A program made the translations under genes and the position numbers. From positions 1 through 34,151 of the forward strand of contig JBAZEK010000006.1 in assembly GCA_041653995.1 (NCBI GenBank): a stretch of DNA of 34,151 nt. The letters run 5' to 3'. How positions within the stretch are numbered: the first letter of the stretch is position 1; every line of letters begins with the position of its first letter. Below, one piece after another: positions 29,108 to 34,151 of this stretch. The DNA comes from Dehalococcoidia bacterium. GTDB lineage: Bacteria > Chloroflexota > Dehalococcoidia > GIF9 > UBA5629. The notes under the pieces are model-generated. The model ran no database searches. It saw only the letters and a program-made list of their open reading frames with translations, and had not been told where the DNA came from.

Positions 29108-29560
29108 TTATACCTCCTGTTTGCCAATTAGCTCATAAACCAAAGCTACCGCATTATCACCATATAGACGGCGTACGGCTTGCTTCGTGCTTTCGTCTAC
29201 AGATGGCTTGATAAATTGCTCGTCAAACTTCACTATATTGAAGCCAGTCAGGTCCCAGAAATCGTTTAATTGCCGGCCGAATATGGTGTGGAACAAAGCC
29301 CTTTGTTTATACATGGGATGCGAGTAGAGCCAGGCGACCAGGACGTTGACGAGCTGCTGGATCTGCTGCCGGCGGGGATCGGCGAGCCATTCCTGCCGGC
29401 GCCGCTCTGCCGCGGCCTCAAGCCAGGCCCGGCGCTCCCGCTCCTCCTGCTGCCGGCGGGCAACGTGCTTGGCATGGGCTATCTTCTCCCGGGCACGCTG
29501 CTGCCGGTACCTGCGGTTGATGATGCATACTACTTCGGGTGGCCATCGTTTTGCTTTCAT
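29108..29560 (-). CDS. Basic coiled-coil hypothetical protein
   Basis: This 150-residue protein begins with a long, strongly basic, Arg/Gln/Glu-rich helix (about 10-70, ARRQQEERERRAWLEAAAE), then a compact C-terminal domain (HPMYKQRALFHTIFG). The N-terminal helix could bind nucleic acid or form a coiled coil. AAAAGGAG precedes the ATG. No family is recognised. Confidence 0.6.
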   Translation of the reverse strand: MKAKRWPPEVVCIINRRYRQQRAREKIAHAKHVARRQQEERERRAWLEAAAERRRQEWLADPRRQQIQQLVNVLVAWLYSHPMYKQRALFHTIFGRQLNDFWDLTGFNIVKFDEQFIKPSVDESTKQAVRRLYGDNAVALVYELIGKQEV

Positions 29561-29576
29561 AATGCTCCTTTTGGCA

Positions 29577-29753
29577 TTATCGTTTCCGGAAGCCCCTGGC
29601 GAGGGCCTCCTCCTCCGTTAGATGGCTTACACAGTGGGAATTGTGAGGGTCTTCCACTTTCACCTCCCACAGCCTGCATCGATAACCTCGGTAGAAGAAG
29701 CAGTCGTCGCAGCCGAAGGTTTTACCTTCCTCTACTTTAACTGGCTGATTCAT
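29577..29753 (-). CDS. Small Cys-rich protein
   Basis: This 58-residue protein has CDDCFFYRGYRCRLWEVK and NSHCVSHL, so four Cys could bind one zinc ion. I chose the ATG at 29753 because GCGAGGTAGA lies upstream; the ATG at 29768 overlaps the previous gene. It is one of a family of small Cys-rich proteins in this part of the window. Confidence 0.55.
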   Translation of the reverse strand: MNQPVKVEEGKTFGCDDCFFYRGYRCRLWEVKVEDPHNSHCVSHLTEEEALARGFRKR

Positions 29754-29757
29754 TACT

Positions 29758-30042
29758 CTACCTCGCATACCGCGGGTCGAAGCAATTCATCAGCGTGCCC
29801 GTTTTCTTGTCGAGGTTAAAGCGGATGCCGGTGACGTCGTGCATGAAGTCGTTATTTTCGGCTTTGAGCAAGCTATCGAGATTCAGGGGTGTGCCGTTCA
29901 GGTGTACGGCGGTAATATCCATGACAACACCCGTTTTGTCATCAAAGCGGGGTGCCCCCATCTCCTTCATCAGAGCCATATACCTATCGGCGATGGCCCT
30001 TATGAGGGCGTCGTCCTCCCTGGTCAGGTCCCATTTAATCAT
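29758..30042 (-). CDS. Small phage-type hypothetical protein
   Basis: This 94-residue protein has WDLTREDDALIRAIADRYMA at its start and HDVTGIRFNLDKKTGTLMNC toward its end, finishing FDPRYAR. This arrangement, a helix and then a strand-turn with G-I-R-F-N-L-D-K-K-T-G, resembles small proteins common in phage genomes, possibly a DUF6874-type family, though I am unsure. The ATG is preceded by GGGGGATAAC and overlaps the stop of a 9-residue leader. Confidence 0.6.
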   Translation of the reverse strand: MIKWDLTREDDALIRAIADRYMALMKEMGAPRFDDKTGVVMDITAVHLNGTPLNLDSLLKAENNDFMHDVTGIRFNLDKKTGTLMNCFDPRYAR

Positions 30043-30068
30043 GTTATCCCCCTTTTTAGTCCTTCCAT
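30039..30068 (-). CDS. Nine-residue leader ORF coupled to the 30042 gene
   Basis: An excellent ribosome binding site (CGGAGGTGGGC) precedes an ATG that encodes MEGLKRGIT and then a TGA overlapping the ATG of the next gene (ATGA). Such short frames can couple translation or act as sensors. It lies in the loop of a TTAGTCC/GGACTAA dyad (30056-30062 with 30102-30108). It may be accidental, as the next gene also has its own purine-rich site. Confidence 0.3.
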   Translation of the reverse strand: MEGLKRGIT

Positions 30069-30112
30069 GCTGCCCACCTCCGGGGAGATGAGCAGGAGCA
30101 GGGACTAATCGG

Positions 30113-30325
30113 TTATTGTTTCAGTACTATATAGAGGATACTGTCGTACGGGATGAAGACGAGCTTGGCCAGGGGGATCGCCCCGCTGGTGCTGTAAGTA
30201 AGATCTGTACGGTGTACGTCTTCCAGGAAGATGCCTTTGTCTCTCAACGCCGGGACAGATGGCATGACGAATTTGCCTTCCAGCGTAATACCTTCCTGGA
30301 GACGGACTTCAATCTTCTCGCCCAT
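30113..30325 (-). CDS. Small beta-rich hypothetical protein
   Basis: This 70-residue protein is almost all beta-type (MGEKIEVRLQEGITLEGKFV, IPYDSILYIVLK), suggesting a small barrel or adaptor. AAAGGAGGACC precedes the ATG. It overlaps the previous gene by 17 bases. No family is recognised. Confidence 0.6.
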   Translation of the reverse strand: MGEKIEVRLQEGITLEGKFVMPSVPALRDKGIFLEDVHRTDLTYSTSGAIPLAKLVFIPYDSILYIVLKQ

Positions 30326-30491
30326 GTGTGGTCCTCCTTTCTAGCAAGCACTCTCCCATTGGAGGAGAGCAATCGCCAAGCTCATTGTTCCAGTAGGGGC
30401 AGGAATTGCAGATAGCCTCATCTTCCTCGGTAATCCCAATTATCTGAGGCTCGCAGCCCGTGCATCCTGGGGGCAAGTTATGCCATGTCAC
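30309..30491 (-). CDS. Small Cys-rich protein
   Basis: This 60-residue protein has PGCTGCEPQI, CNSCPYWN, DCSPP and ECLLE; with six Cys it likely binds one or two metal ions. AAAGGAGGGAGC lies before the ATG. It is coupled by overlap to the next gene. The function is unknown, but its type recurs in this cluster. Confidence 0.6.
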   Translation of the reverse strand: MTWHNLPPGCTGCEPQIIGITEEDEAICNSCPYWNNELGDCSPPMGECLLERRTTHGRED

Positions 30492-30521
30492 AGCTCCCTC
30501 CTTTCTCCCGGTTTACCCGGG

Positions 30522-30779
30522 TTAATTGTGGGCCAGGTGTGTCCACCCGCAAGTGCAGCCGCCTATCAGCTGGCCGCCGCATTTCGGGCAGCGCTCGGCG
30601 TCGCACCCGTAATGGTGAGGTTGTCCATGCTTCGCTCCGCAGTCGTGACACCGGCCGTCCGGCTCGCCAAAGTTTTCGGTCGATCGCTGGACATGCTTAC
30701 CGTAAGAGTCTATGAGGAAGCCGTAGGTACATCCATCGGCGGATGTCATTTCCTGATTACAGCTCTTGCATATTGCCAT
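30522..30779 (-). CDS. Double zinc-ribbon protein
   Basis: This 85-residue protein has CKSCNQEM at the start, CHDCGAKHGQPHHYGCDAERC in the middle and CPKCGGQLIGGCTCGW at the end, giving at least two zinc sites. Such compact zinc-ribbon proteins are common among small viral proteins and may bind nucleic acid. No obvious ribosome binding site is seen before the ATG. Function unknown. Confidence 0.7.
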   Translation of the reverse strand: MAICKSCNQEMTSADGCTYGFLIDSYGKHVQRSTENFGEPDGRCHDCGAKHGQPHHYGCDAERCPKCGGQLIGGCTCGWTHLAHN

Positions 30780-30789
30780 ATTATATTAC

Positions 30790-30957
30790 CTAGCTGGCGT
30801 CGTTGATGACGCCGACCTTTCTGTAGAACTGGACGATGTATAATCCAACCGAGTAAATCTCCCACCCGGTCTCCTTCAACTTCTCGGCCCGGTCAAGGCC
30901 CTCGGTCGTGCTCGTATCTACCGTCCTGTATTCAAACAGGTCCATCACTTTGGCCAT
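30790..30957 (-). CDS. 55-residue hypothetical protein
   Basis: An ATG with CAGGAG upstream opens a 55-residue frame (MAKVMDLFEYRTVDTSTTEG...), with an amphipathic helix LDRAEKLKETGWEIYSV and a beta end LYIVQFYRKVGVIND. The pattern, an N-terminal strand and then a helix and strand, resembles a small alpha/beta fold. It is too short for many gene finders but has a good ribosome binding site. Confidence 0.5.
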   Translation of the reverse strand: MAKVMDLFEYRTVDTSTTEGLDRAEKLKETGWEIYSVGLYIVQFYRKVGVINDAS

Positions 30958-30985
30958 TTTACACTCCTGAGTTTATTTCCGCGGA

Positions 30986-31189
30986 TTATGGTTGTGTCCT
31001 TTTTGCGGCCGCGAATACCATCCGGTTTTCACCGATGTGCTTACCGCGTATGTGGTAATCTTCGTCGCGGAAATCCGTTCCCTCTGTGAAGCCGCAGGAC
31101 TCCGCCAGGTCGACGCTCTCGAACATAGCGGCGATGCGTACCGTCAGAAACCGGGGCGTCTTTACCCGGTCGCCGAGCTTGATTTCCAT
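30986..31189 (-). CDS. Small hypothetical protein
   Basis: This 67-residue protein starts MEIKLGDRVKTPRFLTVRIA and contains a charged turn (GFTEGTDFRDEDYHIRGKHIG). AGGAGGTTCAGC is ideal as a ribosome binding site and is encoded inside a decayed upstream frame. The beta-rich start suggests a small SH3-like barrel, but no family is recognised. Confidence 0.6.
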   Translation of the reverse strand: MEIKLGDRVKTPRFLTVRIAAMFESVDLAESCGFTEGTDFRDEDYHIRGKHIGENRMVFAAAKRTQP

Positions 31190-31254
31190 CTGCTGAACCT
31201 CCTCGTATTATTTACCGCAGGGAAGGCGGCACGCACCGCCTCGTATTCATTCAT
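31162..31254 (-). pseudogene. Truncated paralogue of the 31564-31737 gene
   Basis: This 30-residue frame begins MNEYEAVRAAFPAVN, which matches MSEYEAIRTAFPGAS of the gene at 31564-31737 in at least nine of 15 positions. It then diverges and runs into the next gene, overlapping it by 28 bases. GGGAAGGAA precedes the ATG. It looks like a 5' fragment left by duplication and decay, now carrying the ribosome binding site of the next gene. Confidence 0.45.
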
Positions 31255-31258
31255 TGTA

Positions 31259-31417
31259 TTATTCCTTCCCTTCCGCTTTATTGATAGCACTCGTCAGATT
31301 GTTTATCACCGGCTTGAATCTCTGGTAATCTTCATCGCCGATAAGACTCACCACGGCGGCACGGCAGGCGTAATATAGATCCTGCGCTGCCTCCTGTGTG
31401 ATAGGGTTAATGGCCAT
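31259..31417 (-). CDS. Small helical hypothetical protein
   Basis: I chose the ATG at 31417, preceded by AAAGGAGGTAG, giving 52 residues starting MAINPITQEAAQDLYYACRA. It is helical and charged at the end (NNLTSAINKAEGKE). A longer frame to 31447 exists but would run into the structured element. It is the first gene after that element. No family is recognised. Confidence 0.55.
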   Translation of the reverse strand: MAINPITQEAAQDLYYACRAAVVSLIGDEDYQRFKPVINNLTSAINKAEGKE

Positions 31418-31439
31418 ATATCTACCTCCTTTATGTCTT

Positions 31440-31568
31440 GTTAACATAGACCAGGGCAGGTGACAGGCTCTTACCAGCCACGCAGCGGGGATGATTTCAT
31501 CCCGAGCTGATGCTGTCGCATGGGCCGGCCGTCGAAGACCTTTAACACCTGCCCTGGTCTATATTAAC
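31440..31568 (-). ncRNA. Structured RNA candidate closed by a 23-bp stem
   Basis: Arms 31440-31462 and 31546-31568 are inverted repeats of 23 bases with one difference. On the minus strand, the direction of the operon, that difference is a G-U pair, so the stem is unbroken; on the plus strand it is a C-A mismatch. Inside are at least two further hairpins: one around GGGATGAAATCATCCC and one with GGCT/AGCC. It lies between two genes and its arm includes the stop codon of the upstream one. It does not match a ribozyme that I can recognise. A regulatory or processed RNA is possible. Confidence 0.5.
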
Positions 31569-31737
31569 AGGTACAATACGGTGGGCAGCCGTCCTTGCAC
31601 CCGCAGCCGAAAATGTAGCCCTGGTCCTGAAGGTACAATGTTACCTCATGGACGAAGGCTCGGTGCTTGGCCAGGGTATCAATATCATCCTTGGAAGCAC
31701 CGGGGAAGGCTGTGCGTATCGCTTCGTATTCGCTCAT
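31564..31737 (-). CDS. 57-residue Cys-rich protein
   Basis: The ATG is preceded by AGGAGGAGG. The protein starts MSEYEAIRTAFPGASKDDID and ends GCGCKDGCPPYCTC, a Cys cluster that could bind metal. A truncated relative lies at 31162-31254. Its stop codon is inside the right arm of the structured RNA candidate. It is shorter than 60 residues, but the ribosome binding site and the paralogue support it. Confidence 0.6.
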   Translation of the reverse strand: MSEYEAIRTAFPGASKDDIDTLAKHRAFVHEVTLYLQDQGYIFGCGCKDGCPPYCTC

Positions 31738-31785
31738 AGAACCTCCTCCTTCTACCAGGCGTTTAACCTGGTGGTATTACAGGCA

Positions 31786-31819
31786 TAAAAAGAGGCCGTC
31801 CCTTTTTAAGAGACGGCCT
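31786..31819 (-). terminator. Intrinsic terminator, minus strand
   Basis: Read on the minus strand, AGGCCGTC and GACGGCCT form an 8-bp stem with an 11-base loop, followed by C and five T. It ends transcription from the lower-GC module upstream (31.9-33.0 kb). It also implies that the small-gene operon downstream must have its own promoter, which I do not see clearly. Confidence 0.7.
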
Positions 31820-31823
31820 AGTC

Positions 31824-31843
31824 TAACCGGAAAGCGGAACGTA
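31824..31843. repeat. Outer inverted repeat, left copy
   Basis: TAACCGGAAAGCGGAACGTA is inversely repeated at 32421-32440 with 17 of 20 matches. The pair brackets the gene at 31896-32420 and its terminator. Confidence 0.7.
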
Positions 31844-31855
31844 TCGGAAAAAGAC

Positions 31856-31888
31856 AAAAAAGCACCCTAGCATTAAAGCTAAGGCGCT
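31856..31888 (-). terminator. Intrinsic terminator just after the 31896 gene
   Basis: On the minus strand AGCGCCTTAGC pairs with GCTAGGGTGCT (two G-U pairs) around a 6-base loop, followed by a T-tract. It begins eight bases after the stop of the gene at 31896. The plus-strand reading also has a T-tract, so it could work in both directions. Confidence 0.75.
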
Positions 31889-31895
31889 TTTTAAA

Positions 31896-32420
31896 TTAGT
31901 TTTCTAGCCAGTGGTTTACTGCTTGACGACATAGCAAGTCAATCTCACTTTGGATGTTATCCGGTAAACGCTTACCATATCGCAAGTGTTTCCGCCGCTG
32001 GTTTTTTGACGCTCGTTTGAGTGTATCGCCTAGATTGACGTGTAATCCTACATAGGTACTGGATAGGCGTATGAGCGCAAACGGTTTAAGCGTCAATGGC
32101 GATAATCCTATTCCGGCCATATGATAGAGAGGTTGTGCTTGAGCGTATATGTCCCTAGATATGGCGCTAAACTCACCACGTAAAGGATATTGACGCTCAT
32201 TAAGCGTATGAATGAGCTTGCGCTCATATTCCCAGACGTTGCGGATGTCCGCTCTATCGGACGCTTGCCAGTCTAGGATTAGCGGTCTGGTGCGTTGTTC
32301 ATAGGCCGGACAATAGTATTCACCAGTCATTATATCGACTTGCCATAGCTTTATGTCAAGGTAGTCTGCCAGTATTCTGGATAACAGACTCTTACGCTCT
32401 GGTGTAAGCCATTTAGACAT
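31896..32420 (-). CDS. Hypothetical protein in the inverted-repeat module
   Basis: This 174-residue protein is basic and rich in Arg, Leu and Tyr (LLSRILADYLDIKLWQVDIM; NLGDTLKRASKNQRRKHLRY). It has a few Trp and no Cys motif apart from MTGEYYCPAYEQ and LLCRQAV. The GC content is lower than in the rest of the minus-strand cluster. It has no strong ribosome binding site and is bounded by a terminator on one side and the 28-bp repeat on the other. No family is recognised. Confidence 0.6.
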   Translation of the reverse strand: MSKWLTPERKSLLSRILADYLDIKLWQVDIMTGEYYCPAYEQRTRPLILDWQASDRADIRNVWEYERKLIHTLNERQYPLRGEFSAISRDIYAQAQPLYHMAGIGLSPLTLKPFALIRLSSTYVGLHVNLGDTLKRASKNQRRKHLRYGKRLPDNIQSEIDLLCRQAVNHWLEN

Positions 32421-32440
32421 AATGTTCCACTTTCCGGTTA
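32421..32440. repeat. Outer inverted repeat, right copy
   Basis: Read on the minus strand, it is TAACCGGAAAGTGGAACATT, a 17 of 20 match to 31824-31843. It lies directly before the ATG of the gene at 31896-32420 and overlaps the 28-bp repeat by five bases. Confidence 0.7.
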
Positions 32441-32463
32441 TCCACTCATGCGGTATGACGGAC
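32436..32463. repeat. Perfect 28-bp inverted repeat, left copy
   Basis: This 28-base sequence (starting GGTTATCCACTCATGCGG) is perfectly repeated in inverse orientation at 32991-33018. It lies nine bases beyond the stop of the 175-residue gene. The two copies flank that gene exactly, as in a small mobile or invertible unit, or they could pair in the RNA. Confidence 0.95.
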
Positions 32464-32471
32464 TATTGTAT

Positions 32472-32999
32472 TTAGGCAGCGACTTTTTCGGTTTCCGGTT
32501 GTTCGGGGATTGATTCGATTTGAGCGGCCATTTCAGCCGCTTGACGGGCGGCCATAGCGGTACGCAAATTGCGTTCATCATGTTCATGGACGGGCTTCCC
32601 CGCTTTGGTGCAAGCGGCGACTTCTTTGACATAATCTTCTTTGTGAGCCTTGACAACCTCGCCGGTAAACGATTGCAGACTGGCAACCATGTTATCACGC
32701 ATGAGATTAACCGCATCCGTGATAGGCTTTGCTACTCTGGTAGTCGGTTTCCCCGCTTTGGAAAATTTGACGCTGCCGTCTTTATCGTAAGCCAGTCTAA
32801 CCGGTGCGCCTAGCGCATCATGCGGGATAGCGCTCTTACCAGTTACGTTGCTGGCAACCAAAAACGGTAGGACAACATCCTGTAGCGACATTCCCCAGAC
32901 CCTGCGAGTGCTTTTTGCTTGCACCGGACGGGGGTCAAGCAGCGAAACGATGTAATTCGGTACTTCTTTCATTATGTCAATCTTCTTTCCGTCCGTCAT
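32472..32999 (-). CDS. Hypothetical protein bracketed by 28-bp inverted repeats
   Basis: This 175-residue protein starts MTDGKKIDIMKEVPNYIVSL and has RVWGMSLQDVVLPFLVASNV and a helical, Ala-rich end (AARQAAEMAAQIESIPEQPE). The ATG lies inside the right copy of a 28-bp inverted repeat. I see no ribosome binding site, so translation may depend on the RNA structure or be leaderless. The protein is not recognised. Its neighbour at 31896 shares the same unusual composition, and the two may form one module. Confidence 0.6.
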   Translation of the reverse strand: MTDGKKIDIMKEVPNYIVSLLDPRPVQAKSTRRVWGMSLQDVVLPFLVASNVTGKSAIPHDALGAPVRLAYDKDGSVKFSKAGKPTTRVAKPITDAVNLMRDNMVASLQSFTGEVVKAHKEDYVKEVAACTKAGKPVHEHDERNLRTAMAARQAAEMAAQIESIPEQPETEKVAA

Positions 33000-33018
33000 A
33001 CCGCATGAGTGGATAACC
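32991..33018. repeat. Perfect 28-bp inverted repeat, right copy
   Basis: This is the inverse copy of 32436-32463 and contains the first bases of the 175-residue gene (ATG at 32999). Beyond it the sequences of the two copies differ at once. No target-site duplication is visible outside the copies. Confidence 0.95.
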
Positions 33019-33065
33019 TATATAGATGTAGACTTCGCACTTTCGGCCTTATAGAGCCTAATCGC

Positions 33066-33081
33066 ACTGACATTTGTCAGT
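33066..33081. promoter_or_regulatory. Short palindrome (operator candidate)
   Basis: ACTGACA and TGTCAGT form a 7-bp perfect inverted repeat with a two-base gap. A dimeric repressor or a replication protein could bind it. Nothing in the window identifies its ligand. Confidence 0.45.
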
Positions 33082-33096
33082 CATAATCCGTAATGG

Positions 33097-33121
33097 CCGG
33101 ACGCTATAACGTCCGGTTTTT
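33097..33121 (+). terminator. Intrinsic terminator, plus strand
   Basis: CCGGACG (33097-33103) pairs with CGTCCGG (33110-33116) with a 6-base loop, followed by five T. No plus-strand gene lies upstream within 12 kb, so it may end a small plus-strand RNA from the preceding region or stop read-through. Confidence 0.75.
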
Positions 33122-33185
33122 GGGATTACATCATTTTGTTAAGGTACTCTGGTGTCCGCTGGCTATCCATTCGGCCATTGGACGA

Positions 33186-33201
33186 TAGTCTTATTAGACT
33201 A
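33186..33201. repeat. Recurring hairpin, copy in the noncoding region
   Basis: TAGTCT (33186-33191) and AGACTA (33196-33201) pair across TATT. Unlike most copies, it is not next to a gene end. It shows that the element is not restricted to gene junctions. Confidence 0.8.
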
Positions 33202-33368
33202 ATCACTGAATTGAGAGATAAGCACAATTTACAACATATATAGATGTATGTCAATAGGTTTTTGAGCGTGGCACAAAAGTCGAGAGGTAAATTGATGTCT
33301 GGTAAATTTTAGTCAGTTTTTGTTATTTTAAGTGAGGTTATCGGGTAGAAGCTGGGGATGCGGGCTGT

Positions 33369-34034
33369 CTAGTCCGGCTGCTGGTGATTACGGGCTTTGT
33401 ACTCCGTGAGTACCTTCTCGATGCGTTGGCAGGTGGTGCACTCTTCCGGCGCCTTGTCCTGGTCGGCCAGGGTAGAAAATACCCGCTTGCGGAATTGCTG
33501 AAACTCGCCGGCCATGACCGGATACTCCTGGTCATACTGACCGCTGGCGATGGCCGCCGGCGCGAGCTTGGGCCGGTTTGTCTGGACCCAGTCTATGATA
33601 TCCCGGTAGACCGAGTTGGCCGGGTCCTGGGCGATCAGCTCCTCGGCAGCGGCCTCGATCATCAGAGTATGCTTATGGTCAAGACAATCACAGGGCTTGC
33701 CGGCGATCTTCAAACCTTCAACCAGGTCGAGTTCCGCCCGGTATAATTCTTTGCCGAGCCGGCGCTTCAGCTCATTGACGGTTTCTTCCTTTGAAGGTAG
33801 GAGGAGAGACTGGTTTTTCGCCGGTATTTCAGCCGGGATTGCCGGCGGGCCATAGCTTACCCCGGTGGCCGCGACCGGCCTGGCCGGGGATTTTATTTGC
33901 TGAAGGTTGTTGGCATGGCGCTCCATCTCGACGGACCGCTTTTGGGAAAGGCCCTGCACCAGCTTGGCCCGCACCACCTCTGATGCGATGGCCACTCCCT
34001 GCCTCAGTAGAAAAGACACCACTGTATTCGTCAT
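33369..34034 (-). CDS. Hypothetical protein with CxCxxxH and CxxC motifs, apparently leaderless
   Basis: This 221-residue protein has an N-terminal part with a hydrophobic stretch (MTNTVVSFLLRQGVAIASEV), a Pro/Ala-rich linker (about 45-75), a helical part with KPCDCLDHKHTLMIEA (about 113-128), and a distal ECTTCQRIEKVL. The Cys/His could bind zinc. The ATG lies only six bases after a TATTAT -10 box, so the message is probably leaderless. As the first gene after the promoter pair it may be an early regulator. No family is recognised. Confidence 0.6.
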   Translation of the reverse strand: MTNTVVSFLLRQGVAIASEVVRAKLVQGLSQKRSVEMERHANNLQQIKSPARPVAATGVSYGPPAIPAEIPAKNQSLLLPSKEETVNELKRRLGKELYRAELDLVEGLKIAGKPCDCLDHKHTLMIEAAAEELIAQDPANSVYRDIIDWVQTNRPKLAPAAIASGQYDQEYPVMAGEFQQFRKRVFSTLADQDKAPEECTTCQRIEKVLTEYKARNHQQPD

Positions 34035-34040
34035 ATTTCC

Positions 34041-34079
34041 ATAATACCCGTTGACAAGCCCTTAGTCAAGAGGTATGAT
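34041..34079. promoter_or_regulatory. Two overlapping opposite promoters
   Basis: Plus strand: TTGACA (34051-34056) and TATGAT (34074-34079), spacer 17. Minus strand: TTGACT (34069-34064) and TATTAT (34046-34041), spacer 17. The two share most of their bases, so polymerase cannot occupy both at once. The minus promoter fires into the gene at 34034; the plus promoter fires out of the window. The 72 bases after it (34080-34151) hold no visible gene. Confidence 0.75.
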
Positions 34080-34151
34080 ACTCGCAATCACTCCACCCCG
34101 AAAGACTTTAGAGAAAGGCGGCAAGAGACCCCCGAAAGTGCGTAAATTCTA

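Larger units (their letters stand above)
33019..33368. other. 350-base noncoding region with palindromes and repeats
   Basis: No gene is apparent here. It is AT-rich compared with its surroundings. It holds a 12-base direct repeat TATATAGATGTA (33019-33030 and 33237-33248), an ACTGACA-TT-TGTCAGT dyad (33066-33081), a plus-strand terminator (33097-33121) and one recurring hairpin (33186-33201). The features suit a regulatory hub or replication origin, but no classical iteron array is seen. Confidence 0.5.

Noticed and set aside
31440..31568. Hammerhead ribozyme in the structured element
   Set aside because: The plus strand has CTGATG near 31507, but the full CUGANGA and GAAA core with the right stems is missing on both strands.
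33369..34034. ParB of the PRTRC system
   Set aside because: No ParB-type ERxR or helix-turn-helix pattern is visible, and it is about 6.5 kb from the cassette.

Overview
The window looks like part of a temperate bacterial virus or a virus-derived integrative element. It carries a run of virion-type genes (small beta-rich proteins, an Asp-box repeat protein, a lectin-like protein, a right-handed beta-helix tailspike-like protein), a tyrosine integrase, many very small Cys-rich proteins, and tightly packed operons with ATGA overlaps. Strong AAGGAGG ribosome binding sites and TTGACA/TATAAT promoters point to a bacterial host. I cannot name the host phylum from sequence alone; Chloroflexota or a Gram-positive lineage is only a guess. 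No terminase, portal, tape-measure or recognisable capsid gene is in the window, so this is probably a fragment.

Layout. (1) 1-9.7 kb, plus strand: virion and adhesin genes, a papain-fold-like protein and small membrane proteins. (2) 9.8-11.8 kb: a large membrane-anchored carboxypeptidase-regulatory-like protein and a membrane/coiled-coil protein, ending at a strong hairpin. (3) 11.9-16.4 kb: a canonical promoter, then small genes separated by a recurring TAGTCT-N3/4-AGACTA hairpin that usually contains the upstream stop codon; includes a NUDIX hydrolase, an integrase, zinc-binding proteins and a permuted NlpC/P60-like protein. (4) 16.5-20.9 kb: ferritin-like protein, a second copy of a virion beta-protein, a serine protease, zinc-ribbon proteins, two paralogous small proteins and a glutaredoxin-like protein. 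(5) 34-20.9 kb, all minus strand: small early-type genes leading into a cassette that ends with the DNA polymerase sliding clamp.

The most notable content is 21.5-26.9 kb. This minus-strand cassette encodes a ubiquitin-like protein ending GTKG (PRTRC protein C), PRTRC protein F, an E2-related PRTRC protein B, a ThiF/E1-like adenylating enzyme, a JAB/JAMM protease with a complete metal-binding motif, and then a DnaN beta clamp with an acidic tail. PRTRC (ParB-Related, ThiF-Related Cassette) genes are known mainly from plasmids and integrative elements. Here the set lacks a recognisable ParB, lies in a virus-like genome, and adjoins a sliding clamp. A virus-borne ubiquitin-like conjugation pathway tied to replication is a reasonable hypothesis, not something the sequence proves.

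Other unexplained structure includes a pair of mutually exclusive RNA hairpins between dnaN and the next gene, a 129-nt stem-closed RNA candidate at 31.4-31.6 kb, a lower-GC two-gene module (31.8-33.0 kb) bounded by inverted repeats and terminators, and two overlapping opposite-facing promoters at 34.05 kb with an apparently leaderless gene.
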